A DNA stretch of 64,000 bases from contig JADJYU010000001.1 of assembly GCA_016719565.1 (NCBI GenBank), positions 744,001-808,000 of the forward strand. The letters run 5' to 3'. The translations under genes and the position numbers were made by a program. Origin of the DNA: Ignavibacteria bacterium. Its GTDB lineage: Bacteria; Bacteroidota; Ignavibacteria; Tepidaquicellales; Tepidaquicellaceae. Below are positions 9,446 to 17,487 of the stretch, piece by piece. Positions within the stretch are counted from its first letter, which is position 1. Every line of letters begins with the position of its first letter. A model generated the notes under the pieces. It did no database searches. It saw only the letters and a program-made list of their open reading frames with translations, and was not told where the DNA came from.

Positions 9446-10876
9446 ATGAAAAAACTTCCACTGATTCAATTTATACTGCTGCTCTGCTTAAGTTTCACCG
9501 GAGCATCAATACATAAGGATCCGCCGGAAAACAAATTCCTGAATTTCTCCGATTTACACTTCGATCCATTTTATGATACGACAATTGTCCATAAACTAAT
9601 AATGTCAGATCATTCTTCATGGGAAAATATTTTTTACGGGTCGGAAATTAAAAGTGTCAGTAATTACGGAAGGGATTCTAATTTTCCTTTATTGAAATCG
9701 TTAATGGTAGAAATGAAAGATCGAATTCCCGAGCCGGACTTTATTATTATAACCGGGGATTTTATGGGACATGATTTCAATGAGAATTATGAAAAGTTTT
9801 CCGGATCAAAAAATCAGGATTCACTGTATGTATTCATTGAAAAAACCATAAGGTTCTTAACATCCTACATTACAAAATTTTATCCCAATACGCAGATATT
9901 TCCGATGGTCGGAAATGATGATTCTTTCTGCGGTGATTATATGATCGATCCGCAGGGAGAATTTCTAAATATGCTTTCCGAAGTCTGGGAACCGGTCGTA
10001 AACAAAACGGGAAGCAATGCTTCATTCAGGACGGACTTTTCAAAAGGCGGATATTGTCTTGTAAATTTTCCGTCGAATATAAGTGATGAAAGTAAAATCA
10101 AAATGCTGATTCTCAATACGGTTTTCTTTTCTTCAGACTATAAAAACATTTGCGGTGACACTTTGACCGATCCGGGATTAGAACAGCTCGAATGGCTTGA
10201 AAATGTATTCCGGAAGTGCAAAGCCGACGGTAATAAGCTTATGCTTTCATATCATATTCCGCCCGGTATTGATATTTACGGCACGATCCACGGTAAAGGC
10301 GACTGCAGTGAAAAGATAATGCCGACATGGAAAGAAAAATACAGCATCGAGTTTATAAGACTGATAAAAAACTATTCCGATATTATCTTATCCCAGTTCG
10401 CAGGACATTTCCACAGAGATGACTTCAGAATATTTTATGAAGGAAATAATCCTGTATCATTCATTCACATCACTCCATCTGTAAGTCCTGTTTACGATAA
10501 CAATCCGGCGTATCAGATTTTCAGTTATGATAATACAGATTTCAGCCTGCATAATTATGAAACATATTATCTAAATAATGTCCGTGAAAACAATACAGAT
10601 GCGAATGAAACGCCTCAGTGGTTATTTGAATATAATTTTAATGACAACTATGATGAAAATTCAGTTAATATTGATGCAATGCTCAACGTAGCTATGAAGA
10701 TCGCAGATGACAGTACTTACAGGGAAAGTTATATAAAATTTTACACTTGCAGCAATGAAACAATGACAGATAAAGACATAGACACCTGGTGTTATAACGT
10801 TTGCGGTTTTGGAAATCTTACTGTCGATAGTTATGCTGAATGTCTGTGCGCAACTAAGGATATTAATCTGAAATGA
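9446..10876 (+). CDS. Secreted acid-sphingomyelinase-like metallophosphoesterase
   Basis: This 476-residue protein has an N-terminal signal sequence (MKKLPLIQFILLLCLSFTGA). All calcineurin-like metal motifs are present in order: FSDLHFDPFYD, IITGDFMGHD, VGNDD, SYHIPPG and AGHFHRDDF. The spacing and the YHIPPG and AGHFHRDDF forms match the acid sphingomyelinase-like phosphodiesterase subfamily rather than simple phosphatases. The C-terminus after about residue 430 holds several Cys residues (CYNVC, CLC), as in the helical tail of that subfamily. It is predicted to hydrolyse a phosphodiester outside the cytoplasm. Whether the substrate is a sphingolipid, another phospholipid or a nucleotide cannot be told from sequence. 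It stands alone behind the tricorn terminator. Confidence 0.82.
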   Translation: MKKLPLIQFILLLCLSFTGASIHKDPPENKFLNFSDLHFDPFYDTTIVHKLIMSDHSSWENIFYGSEIKSVSNYGRDSNFPLLKSLMVEMKDRIPEPDFIIITGDFMGHDFNENYEKFSGSKNQDSLYVFIEKTIRFLTSYITKFYPNTQIFPMVGNDDSFCGDYMIDPQGEFLNMLSEVWEPVVNKTGSNASFRTDFSKGGYCLVNFPSNISDESKIKMLILNTVFFSSDYKNICGDTLTDPGLEQLEWLENVFRKCKADGNKLMLSYHIPPGIDIYGTIHGKGDCSEKIMPTWKEKYSIEFIRLIKNYSDIILSQFAGHFHRDDFRIFYEGNNPVSFIHITPSVSPVYDNNPAYQIFSYDNTDFSLHNYETYYLNNVRENNTDANETPQWLFEYNFNDNYDENSVNIDAMLNVAMKIADDSTYRESYIKFYTCSNETMTDKDIDTWCYNVCGFGNLTVDSYAECLCATKDINLK

Positions 10877-10954
10877 TTCAAGTTGTAATTTATTTGATGC
10901 AGATTATATCATTCTCAAAAAAATTAATACATTAAGAGTGTTAATTAAAAAAAT

Positions 10955-10962
10955 TATATTTG
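10955..10962 (+). promoter_or_regulatory. Candidate Bacteroidota-type -7 box
   Basis: TATATTTG matches the TAnnTTTG consensus recognised by the Bacteroidota primary sigma factor, 42 bases before the DUF3078 start codon. No convincing TTTG -33 box is seen at the usual spacing, so this is weak. The leader after it is a run of TAAAATTAAAA-type AT repeats. Confidence 0.3.
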
Positions 10963-11004
10963 TAAAATTAAAATTAAAAATAAAATTAAAAATAAAAAAG
11001 ACAT

Positions 11005-11856
11005 ATGATCAGGATTTACTCACTCATCTTTTCAGCTGTATTTTTTTTAATGCCAGGATTAATTTTTTCGCAACAGGATACTACTTTAAAACCCGGGTGG
11101 AATCCCAAAGGCGTTCTCGGTATTGGTATCAGTCAGGTTGCATTGAGTAACTGGTCTAAAGGCGGTGAGAATCTGCTTTCCATTACAGGCATATCCGATT
11201 TTTCGAATCATTTGCTTTCAAAGCCATGGATTCTGAAAAACAATCTTAAGGTTACGCTTGGTTCGACAAAGACCGGCTCAAACAGTTTTCAGACAAATGA
11301 CAATGATCTCAGACTTGAAGATGTTCTGATATACGACGCCGGATGGCTGTTTAATCCATATGTTTCAAACGAAATAAGGACTTCTGTACTGAATGGATAT
11401 GATTATACTCTTGATCCCGCAGTTCAGATCTCTGCATTCTTTGATCCGGGATATGTTACTCAGAGTATAGGTTTCACATACGGTAATCCAAATTTTTCTA
11501 CGCGTCTGGGATTTGCATTTCAGGAAACATTTACGAATAAATTCAGACAATTCACTGATGACCTTGAAACATCTGATAAAACCGAGGCATTTAAATTTCA
11601 GACCGGTGTGGAATCAGTAACTGAATCGAATTTCACAGTTGCAGATAATATACTATATACAGGAAGACTGAGACTTTTTTCAGCGTTTGAAACGTTCGAT
11701 GTTTGGGATATAGGATTTGATAATACTTTCACGGCTGTAGTGAATGACTTTTTGAATGTAAATCTGAACGTACTTGTAGTTTATGAAAAAGCGCAATCTC
11801 TGAAGACGCAGTTAAAAGAAGGTCTTCAGGTTGGTATTACATACACTGTATTTTAA
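11005..11856 (+). CDS. DUF3078 outer-membrane beta-barrel-like protein
   Basis: This 283-residue protein has a signal peptide ending at about residue 22 (PGLIFSQ). It then shows the DUF3078 hallmark of an N-terminal ISQVALSNWSKGGEN segment and repeated amphipathic strands with alternating aromatic residues, ending in the aromatic-terminated VGITYTVF expected of an outer-membrane barrel. DUF3078 proteins are widespread in Bacteroidota and have no assigned function. It starts a tight four-gene run with rpiA (19-base gap), the M42 peptidase and the SDR, so it may be co-transcribed with them. No functional link is obvious. Confidence 0.75.
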   Translation: MIRIYSLIFSAVFFLMPGLIFSQQDTTLKPGWNPKGVLGIGISQVALSNWSKGGENLLSITGISDFSNHLLSKPWILKNNLKVTLGSTKTGSNSFQTNDNDLRLEDVLIYDAGWLFNPYVSNEIRTSVLNGYDYTLDPAVQISAFFDPGYVTQSIGFTYGNPNFSTRLGFAFQETFTNKFRQFTDDLETSDKTEAFKFQTGVESVTESNFTVADNILYTGRLRLFSAFETFDVWDIGFDNTFTAVVNDFLNVNLNVLVVYEKAQSLKTQLKEGLQVGITYTVF

Positions 11857-11875
11857 AATTCTTGAACTGACTTAA

Positions 11876-12547
11876 ATGAATCAAAAGGATACGGAGAAAA
11901 AATTATCCGCTGAAAAAGCTGTAGAGATTATTGAATACGGAATGACTGTAGGACTCGGAACAGGTTCTACCGTATATTTTGCTATTAAAAAATTAGGTGA
12001 AAGAGTTAAAGATGGATTAAAAATCAAAACCGTTTCCACTTCAAATTCATCAACAGATCTCGCCCGTTCTTTCGGTATCGAACCGTTATCAATTGATAAT
12101 GCGGGAATTATTGACATAAACATTGACGGCGCTGACGAAGCGGACAGATCTTTTAACGGAATAAAAGGCGGAGGCGGCGCTCTACTGTTTGAAAAGATCG
12201 TTGCTCTGAATTCTAAAAAAAATATCTGGATAATAGATTCGGATAAATTAGTAAATCAGCTCGGTAATTATCCATTACCTGTAGAAGTCATTCCATTCGG
12301 ATATAAAAGAGTTTTCGGTATTCTGAAAAAATACGATCCTGCCGTGAGAATGAAGGATGACGGATTTTATAAAACAGACAGCGGAAATTTAATCTTTGAT
12401 CTTCATTTAAATAAAATAGAGGATCCTCAGACACTTGATGCGGAGCTGAAGCAGATCACAGGTGTAGTGGAAACAGGTTTATTCATTGGCATTGCAGACA
12501 CAATTATAATCGGCCGGAAAGACGGAACAGAAATATTAATTAAATAA
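11876..12547 (+). CDS. rpiA: Ribose-5-phosphate isomerase A
   Basis: RpiA interconverts ribose 5-phosphate and ribulose 5-phosphate in the non-oxidative pentose phosphate pathway. The 223-residue length is normal. Family motifs are present: VGLGTGSTVYFA (phosphate-binding loop), DGADEAD with the catalytic acid region, GGGGALLFEKIVA and the VNQLGNYPLPVEVIPFG segment. It lies 9 bases before the M42 peptidase gene. Confidence 0.96.
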   Translation: MNQKDTEKKLSAEKAVEIIEYGMTVGLGTGSTVYFAIKKLGERVKDGLKIKTVSTSNSSTDLARSFGIEPLSIDNAGIIDINIDGADEADRSFNGIKGGGGALLFEKIVALNSKKNIWIIDSDKLVNQLGNYPLPVEVIPFGYKRVFGILKKYDPAVRMKDDGFYKTDSGNLIFDLHLNKIEDPQTLDAELKQITGVVETGLFIGIADTIIIGRKDGTEILIK

Positions 12548-12556
12548 AAAATTACT

Positions 12557-13624
12557 TTGAGAAAAGAAAGCTTTGAGTTTTTAAAGAATTATCTGAACAT
12601 AGCATCTCCGGTAGGTTTTGAAGTACCCGGACAAAAGCTCTGGCTTGAATATATTACACCTTACGTTGATACTTATTATACGGATGTTTACGGGACAGTG
12701 GTAGGAATAATAAATCCAGATGCGGAATATAAAGTTGTACTGGAATCACATGCTGATGAGATTTCATGGTTTGTGAATTATATAAATGATGACGGATTTA
12801 TATATGTAATTACAAACGGCGGATCCGATCATCAGATCGCTCCGTCAAAGCGAGTGAACATTCATACGGATAAAGGTTTTGTAAAAGCTGTATTCGGGTG
12901 GCCGGCAATACATGTAAGGGGTAAAAAGGAAAATCATCCCGAGTTAAATAACATAATTCTTGACTGCGGCTGTAAATCAAAAAAGGAAGTTGAAGCGCTC
13001 GGAATTCATACCGGTTCTGTCGTAACTTTTGAAGACGAATTTATGACATTGAATAAAAATTATTATGTGGCGAGAGCGATGGACAACAGGATCGGGGGAT
13101 TTATGATAGCAGAGACTGCTAGGATGCTTAAGGAGAAAAAGAAGAAACTTAATTACGGTTTGTATTTTGTAAATGCTGTACAGGAGGAGGTTGGTCTGAA
13201 AGGCGCGGAAATGATCTCGCGAAGGATCAAGCCGGACGTGGCGATTATAACCGATGTAAGTCACGACACACAGTCTCCGCTTTATAATAAAATAACTGAC
13301 GGAGATCTTGCCTGCGGTAAAGGACCTACACTGACTTACGGACCTTCCATACATAATGAACTTCTGAAGATGCTGATAAATACAGCTAAGAAAAATAAAA
13401 TACCGTTTCAGTATGAAGCGGTCTCTTCACATTCCGGAACTGATACAGATGCGTTTGCATATTCTGCTGAAGGCGTTGCTTCAGCGCTTATCGGAGTTGC
13501 AGTTAAGTATATGCATACAACAGTTGAAACGGTTCATAAAGACGACGTTCAAAACGGAATAAAACTCATGTATGAATTTTTGCTGCAGCTTAAAAGCGGA
13601 CACAACTTTTCTTATTTTAAATAA
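12557..13624 (+). CDS. M42-family metallo-aminopeptidase
   Basis: This 355-residue protein has the full M42 set of co-catalytic metal ligands: His in LESHADEI, Asp in ARAMDNRIGG, Glu-Glu in VQEEVGLKGA, Asp in ITDVSHDT and the C-terminal His in YMHTTVETVH. M42 enzymes are cytoplasmic, form large tetrahedral dodecamers and trim N-terminal residues from peptides. This would complement the tricorn peptidase upstream, although co-operation is inference. The start is a TTG 9 bases after rpiA; no closer ATG preserves the N-terminal FLKNYLNIASPVGFE motif. Confidence 0.9.
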   Translation: MRKESFEFLKNYLNIASPVGFEVPGQKLWLEYITPYVDTYYTDVYGTVVGIINPDAEYKVVLESHADEISWFVNYINDDGFIYVITNGGSDHQIAPSKRVNIHTDKGFVKAVFGWPAIHVRGKKENHPELNNIILDCGCKSKKEVEALGIHTGSVVTFEDEFMTLNKNYYVARAMDNRIGGFMIAETARMLKEKKKKLNYGLYFVNAVQEEVGLKGAEMISRRIKPDVAIITDVSHDTQSPLYNKITDGDLACGKGPTLTYGPSIHNELLKMLINTAKKNKIPFQYEAVSSHSGTDTDAFAYSAEGVASALIGVAVKYMHTTVETVHKDDVQNGIKLMYEFLLQLKSGHNFSYFK

Positions 13625-13639
13625 ATTAAAACATAACTC

Positions 13640-14353
13640 ATGAAAATAAAAGATTCAAGAATACTCGTCACAGGAGGGAGTTCAGGTATCGGTAAAGCTG
13701 CTGCAGTTCTGCTTTCGCAAAGCGGTGCAAAGATCGCAATTACCGGCAGGGATAAAGACAGGCTGGATAAAGTTGCAGCAGAAACAGGCGCGCTTGCAAT
13801 TCACGCTGATGTTTCGGATGAAAAAGATATCATAAGAACATTTGAAATTATTAAAAAAGAACTCGGCGGTTTAGACTGCCTGATCAATAATGCAGGCATA
13901 GGCGAATTCCCTGATGTAGAAAATCTTACTGCGGAAGCTTTTTTAAAAGTTTATTCAGTAAATGTATTCGGCGCTGCGCTAATGGCAAAACATGCTGCTG
14001 AGATTTTTAAAAAACAGAATTACGGTAATATAATAAACATTGCTTCGACAGCTGCTCTGAAAGGATTTGCGAGAGGTACAATTTACAGTTCGTCAAAATT
14101 TGCGCTCAGAGGAATGACAGAGTGCTGGCAGGCGGAACTCCGTCCTTTCAATATCAGGGTAATGCTAGTAAATCCAAGTGAAGTTACAACTGCTTTTGCA
14201 AATACAGAAAGAAAAGAAAGACAGAATGTTCCGAATAAATTAACCGGAGCGGAAATAGCTCATACAATAAAATCAATTCTTGAAATGGATGACAGAGGAA
14301 TGATACCGGAAGTTACAGTCTGGGCGACAAATCCATGGGATAAGAAGAATTAA
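13640..14353 (+). CDS. Short-chain dehydrogenase/reductase
   Basis: This 237-residue classical SDR has the Rossmann motif TGGSSGIGKA (residues 11-20), NNAG (83-86) and the catalytic Ser136-Tyr149-Lys153 triad in STAALKGFARGTIYSSSK. A basic residue after the second strand (TGRDKDR) suggests NADP(H) preference. The substrate is not predictable. It is the last gene of the DUF3078-rpiA-M42 run (15-base gap) and is convergent with a DinB gene. Confidence 0.9.
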   Translation: MKIKDSRILVTGGSSGIGKAAAVLLSQSGAKIAITGRDKDRLDKVAAETGALAIHADVSDEKDIIRTFEIIKKELGGLDCLINNAGIGEFPDVENLTAEAFLKVYSVNVFGAALMAKHAAEIFKKQNYGNIINIASTAALKGFARGTIYSSSKFALRGMTECWQAELRPFNIRVMLVNPSEVTTAFANTERKERQNVPNKLTGAEIAHTIKSILEMDDRGMIPEVTVWATNPWDKKN

Positions 14354-14424
14354 AAATTTCCTGCGTAAGTTATTTTATATGGATCAAGTGATTCATTAAG
14401 CAGATCATATTTTAATTTTATAAT

Positions 14425-14859
14425 TTACCTGATATGCAGCAGATCGTGTGCATACCATTCTGACAGCATTTGAATAGCTGAAAATTCACCAAGGTTCGGA
14501 TGTACAACTTTTACATCCCAATCATTGACCTTAAGACTTTTCAGCCACTCAACTGATAATTTACGTTCAATCAGAAATTCTTTAAGTACGGTATTGAAAT
14601 CCTTTTTCATATATTCTCTTGATGTTACCCAGTCCTGCGGGTAGATAGGTTCCCAGTTGTGATCGCTTTGAATAATTTTTGCAAGACGCGGTCGGAAATC
14701 TTCCCGTTCTTCATCATATAAGTGACATAGTATTTCGAGCAGCGACCACCTGCTATCGGATGGCTTCCAGAGAATTAATTTTTCCGGAACTCCGTAAAGT
14801 AGATTTTTAAATACTGCGGAATTTGAATCAAGCTGAATTATAATTTCGGAAGGACTCAT
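14425..14859 (-). CDS. DinB-like four-helix metal-binding protein
   Basis: This 144-residue protein has the DinB/YfiT-like pattern: an N-terminal helix with LLYGVPEKLILWKPSDSRWS, a His in EILCHLYDEEREDF and a second His pair in YAHDLLHIR at the C-terminus, giving the usual three-His metal site. Members include thiol-dependent transferases and proteins of unknown role. Nothing in the sequence decides between them. It is the last gene of the minus-strand run and follows the ACMS decarboxylase gene by 107 bases. Confidence 0.7.
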   Translation of the reverse strand: MSPSEIIIQLDSNSAVFKNLLYGVPEKLILWKPSDSRWSLLEILCHLYDEEREDFRPRLAKIIQSDHNWEPIYPQDWVTSREYMKKDFNTVLKEFLIERKLSVEWLKSLKVNDWDVKVVHPNLGEFSAIQMLSEWYAHDLLHIR

Positions 14860-14966
14860 AACCTATTGAAAATGAAATAATAAATATTTGTAAGAATACT
14901 TTAAAAATTTTATAACTCAAAGAAATTTAGTTTAAAATTCCAAAGTATTAAAATTCCTTCAATAAT

Positions 14967-15974
14967 TCAGCTGAAATGTACCGCACCGAGAAACTCCACA
15001 GCATTTTTCCACAGCAATTTTTCTTTAGACTCCGAGCTTAAGATACTAATAGATTCTATCAGTTTACCCGGATGATGCTCCCCCAGAGGAAACGGATAAT
15101 CCGAACCGAGTATTATTTTTTCATCACCAACGAGGTCTACCAAATATTTCAAAGCCGTTTCATCATGCACAAGCGAGTCAAGCCAAAATTTTCCAATGTA
15201 TTCTCTCGGATTAACTTTATTATCAATGGCAACTAAGTCAGGTCTTACATTGAATCCGTGTTCGATCCTTCCAATTGTAAAGGGGAACGAACCGCCACCG
15301 TGAGAAAAGCAAACTTTAAGCTTTTTGAATTTTTCAAATACTCCGCCGAATATCATTGAGCATATTGCAAGTGAAGTTTCAGCCGGCATGCCGACCAGCC
15401 ACGGCAGCCAGTATTTCGGCATTTTTTCTTTGCCCATCATATCCCACGGATGAACAAATATCGCCGCGCCTAATTCCTCCGCAGCTTCGTAGATCGGAAA
15501 AAGATTTTCGTTATCAAGATTCCATTCATTTATATGCGAGCCGATCTCGATCCCCGAAAGTTTAAGATCTTTTATACATCTTTCCATTTCCTTAACGGCA
15601 AGTCCGGGCGACTGCATTGGCAGCGTTCCGAGTCCGAGGAATCTGCCGGGATAATCATTGATAACTGAGGCAATGTGATCATTCAGATATTTAGAAAGAT
15701 CAAGAGTATCCTCCGGCTTTGCCCAGTAATTGAACATAACAGGAACTGTCGACAGCACCTGTATATTAACTTGTGTATGATCACAGTCTTTTACTCTCAC
15801 AGCAGGATCCCAGCAGTTATCCTGAATTTCACGGAATACTTTTCCGTCGATCATCATCTTGGCGCAGCAGGGTTTGTAATGATCAAGCTGTACAAATCCG
15901 CCGTAGCCGTACTTTTCATTCAGATCAGGCCAATTTTTTGGTAGAATGTGAGTGTGAAGATCTATCTTAGTCAT
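14967..15974 (-). CDS. 2-amino-3-carboxymuconate-6-semialdehyde decarboxylase (ACMSD)
   Basis: This 335-residue amidohydrolase-2 family protein has HTH metal ligands at His7 and His9 (KIDLHTHILP), FVHPWDMMG, FSHGGGSFPFTIGRIEHGF and the Asp in GSDYPFPLGEHHPG. The IDLHTHILP, VHPWDMMG and GSDYPFPLGE forms are those of ACMSD, the zinc enzyme that decarboxylates 2-amino-3-carboxymuconate semialdehyde in the 2-nitrobenzoate and kynurenine routes. The dioxygenase that makes this substrate is encoded just upstream, which supports the call strongly. A repeat arm begins directly upstream of its ATG (15975), so its native ribosome-binding region has been replaced by the inserted element. Confidence 0.93.
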   Translation of the reverse strand: MTKIDLHTHILPKNWPDLNEKYGYGGFVQLDHYKPCCAKMMIDGKVFREIQDNCWDPAVRVKDCDHTQVNIQVLSTVPVMFNYWAKPEDTLDLSKYLNDHIASVINDYPGRFLGLGTLPMQSPGLAVKEMERCIKDLKLSGIEIGSHINEWNLDNENLFPIYEAAEELGAAIFVHPWDMMGKEKMPKYWLPWLVGMPAETSLAICSMIFGGVFEKFKKLKVCFSHGGGSFPFTIGRIEHGFNVRPDLVAIDNKVNPREYIGKFWLDSLVHDETALKYLVDLVGDEKIILGSDYPFPLGEHHPGKLIESISILSSESKEKLLWKNAVEFLGAVHFS

Positions 15975-16007
15975 AATTTCAAATTACAGATTACAAATTA
16001 CAAATAA
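15975..16007. repeat. Left arm of imperfect inverted repeat (ATTACA-type)
   Basis: A run of AAATTACAGATTACAAAT-like units lies between the ACMSD start codon and the stop codon of the four-helix-bundle gene. The same units occur in opposite orientation at 16432-16463, on the other side of that gene. A solitary copy lies at 35911-35943. Confidence 0.75.
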
Positions 16008-16008
16008 T

Positions 16009-16380
16009 TTATTTGAGTTTGTTTTTTAGAGATGATTTTGTAGTTAATTGAATCTTTGATAAAATTCTAAGAATTTCTTCACAATCTCTAAATAATGAAG
16101 TGAATAATTCTCTATTGAGATAATCTGTATCAAATAATATTCTTAACCAATAATGAGTTTCACGAGCTTCACGATAAGCAATGGAAAGCTTCGATAAAAA
16201 CTCTCTTTTTGAATGTCCACCTGTTGCTTCCTCAATATTAGCACCGATAGAAGTACCGGATCGTAATATTTGTTTTGCTAAAGAATATTCTTTGTGTTCT
16301 TTTATTAAATATTGATATAACCTAACTATTCTTATCGAAAAAGAATAACTCTTAACATGTATTACACTTTTCTTATTCAT
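16009..16380 (-). CDS. Four-helix-bundle protein (23S rRNA intervening-sequence protein family)
   Basis: This 123-residue protein is recognised by AKQILRSGTSIGANIEEATG and FLSKLSIAYREARETHYWLR, the signature of the S23/IVP four-helix-bundle family. Relatives are encoded in 23S rRNA intervening sequences, and the Avd protein of diversity-generating retroelements has the same fold. These proteins often occur alone and their function is mostly unknown. This copy is flanked by inverted ATTACA-type repeats and separates two kynurenine-pathway genes, which suggests a mobile or recently inserted unit. It has a strong AGGAGG ribosome-binding site, unlike most genes here. There is no rRNA or reverse transcriptase nearby. 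Confidence 0.9.
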   Translation of the reverse strand: MNKKSVIHVKSYSFSIRIVRLYQYLIKEHKEYSLAKQILRSGTSIGANIEEATGGHSKREFLSKLSIAYREARETHYWLRILFDTDYLNRELFTSLFRDCEEILRILSKIQLTTKSSLKNKLK

Positions 16381-16385
16381 ATAAT

Positions 16386-16391
16386 CCTCCT
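16386..16391 (-). promoter_or_regulatory. Strong Shine-Dalgarno of the four-helix-bundle gene
   Basis: Reads AGGAGG on the minus strand, five bases before the ATG at 16380. Most genes in this window have no such site. Confidence 0.8.
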
Positions 16392-16431
16392 TTTTAATAA
16401 ACTACCGCCAAGATATAAAATCTGCAGAACT

Positions 16432-16463
16432 ATTAGTAATCTGAAATTTGTAATTTGTAATTA
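16432..16463. repeat. Right arm of imperfect inverted repeat (ATTACA-type)
   Basis: On the minus strand this reads TAATTACAAATTACAAAT followed by TTCAGATTAC, the same building blocks as the left arm at 15975. It overlaps the stop codon of the upstream dioxygenase gene (16461-16463). Confidence 0.75.
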
Positions 16464-16973
16464 TTTTTTTACCGGCGGTTGCATCACCGCTCCGCAGCTC
16501 TTACATGTCCGCAGATCTTCCGAATCATAAAACTCCTTAAGCAGCGGCGGAAGCTGAGATACAATGTCTGTCAGTTTAAAGAATTTCTCATGAAGTTTCA
16601 CATGACAATTCTCACAATACCACTGAAAACCGTCAAGTTCGCTTTCAGTTCTTTTTCTTTCCACCACTAATCCTACAGTATCTGCAGGTCTTCTCGGTGA
16701 ATGCGGTGTCTTTGGCGGCACATAAAAAATTTCACCTTCTCTGATATCATAAATTGTTTCCTTTCCGTCTTCAACTATCCCGACCTGTATATCTCCTTCA
16801 AGCTGATAAAAAAATTCCGGTCCGTCCTGAAAATGATAATCTTTCCTTGAATTCGGTCCGCCGACTACCATTACTATAAAGTCGCCGTCGTAAACGCATT
16901 TATTCCCGACCGGTGGTTTCATAAGATGACGGTTTTCTTCAATCCATTTTTTAAAATTAATAGGTGGTAACAT
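16461..16973 (-). CDS. nbaC: 3-hydroxyanthranilate 3,4-dioxygenase
   Basis: This 170-residue cupin enzyme opens the ring of 3-hydroxyanthranilate to 2-amino-3-carboxymuconate semialdehyde. The iron ligands are His47 and Glu53 (KDYHFQDGPEFFYQLEG) and His91 (PKTPHSPRRP). The C-terminal rubredoxin-like metal site of bacterial forms is complete: Cys120-x2-Cys123 and Cys157-x2-Cys160. The length is typical. It precedes ACMSD in transcription order, with the four-helix-bundle element between them. A strong Shine-Dalgarno sits 8 bases before the ATG. Confidence 0.95.
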   Translation of the reverse strand: MLPPINFKKWIEENRHLMKPPVGNKCVYDGDFIVMVVGGPNSRKDYHFQDGPEFFYQLEGDIQVGIVEDGKETIYDIREGEIFYVPPKTPHSPRRPADTVGLVVERKRTESELDGFQWYCENCHVKLHEKFFKLTDIVSQLPPLLKEFYDSEDLRTCKSCGAVMQPPVKK

Positions 16974-16981
16974 AATAAAAT

Positions 16982-16987
16982 CCTCCT
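16982..16987 (-). promoter_or_regulatory. Strong Shine-Dalgarno of 3-hydroxyanthranilate dioxygenase
   Basis: Reads AGGAGG on the minus strand, 8 bases before the ATG at 16973. Confidence 0.75.
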
Positions 16988-17094
16988 GACGTTTTTTAAA
17001 TTTAGTTGTAAGTTACGTTTGCAGAATATTTATTTCTATGTATTATCAGAGGCATTAAATATTCCATGAAGTAACCGGATCTTAACTTCTCTAT

Positions 17095-17487
17095 TTACAA
17101 TAACACTGTTACAGCTTCCGCTTCAATTTCAACAAGCATATCGGGATCCACAAGCGCGCTGATACCAACAAGAGTCTGCGCGGGTTTTATGGTTTTAAAA
17201 AATTCTCCGAGCGCATTACCTGCCTCTTCCCATCTACTGATGTCCGTTACATAAATTCTTAACCTAATAATATCTTCAAGGCAGCTTCCCGCCTGCTTTA
17301 AAACACGGTCTATATTTTCAATTATTGTTTTTGTCTGAAGATACATATCTCCTTTGCCAACTAGTTTTCCATCTACAATTGACGTTGTACCGGAGATAAG
17401 AATTCTGTCATCAATTTTTACCGCCCTGCTGTATCCAACAATGTCTTCCCAGATCACACCGGATGAATATTTTTTTCTTTCTTTCAT
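17095..17487 (-). CDS. RidA/YjgF-family protein, possible 2-aminomuconate deaminase
   Basis: This 130-residue Rid-fold protein has ISGTTS, LKQAGSCLEDIIRLRIYVTD with the family's conserved Arg, and the C-terminal LVEIEAEAV strand with Glu. RidA proteins hydrolyse enamine/imine intermediates. In the nitrobenzoate and kynurenine meta-cleavage route a RidA-family protein acts as 2-aminomuconate deaminase. The position just upstream of the dioxygenase and ACMSD genes makes that role plausible, but it is inferred from context. Its ATG overlaps the stop of the PAP2 gene by 4 bases (ATGA), implying translational coupling. Confidence 0.85.
   Translation of the reverse strand: MKERKKYSSGVIWEDIVGYSRAVKIDDRILISGTTSIVDGKLVGKGDMYLQTKTIIENIDRVLKQAGSCLEDIIRLRIYVTDISRWEEAGNALGEFFKTIKPAQTLVGISALVDPDMLVEIEAEAVTVLL

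Noticed and set aside
10961..11000. Tandem TAAAATTAAAA-type units before the DUF3078 gene
   Set aside because: Short, imperfect AT-rich microrepeat; ordinary for a leader in this genome and no sign of a regulatory array.
10938..11150. Small 70-codon plus-strand frame overlapping the DUF3078 start
   Set aside because: Its first part is low-complexity Lys/Ile from an AT-rich leader and the rest overlaps a clearly real gene in another frame.
16009..16380. Four-helix-bundle gene as evidence of an adjacent 23S rRNA intervening sequence or a diversity-generating retroelement
   Set aside because: No rRNA, reverse transcriptase or template/variable repeat pair was seen nearby.
15975..16463. ATTACA-type repeats as a CRISPR array
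   Set aside because: Units are 6-8 bases, AT-rich and irregular, with no spacers of uniform length.
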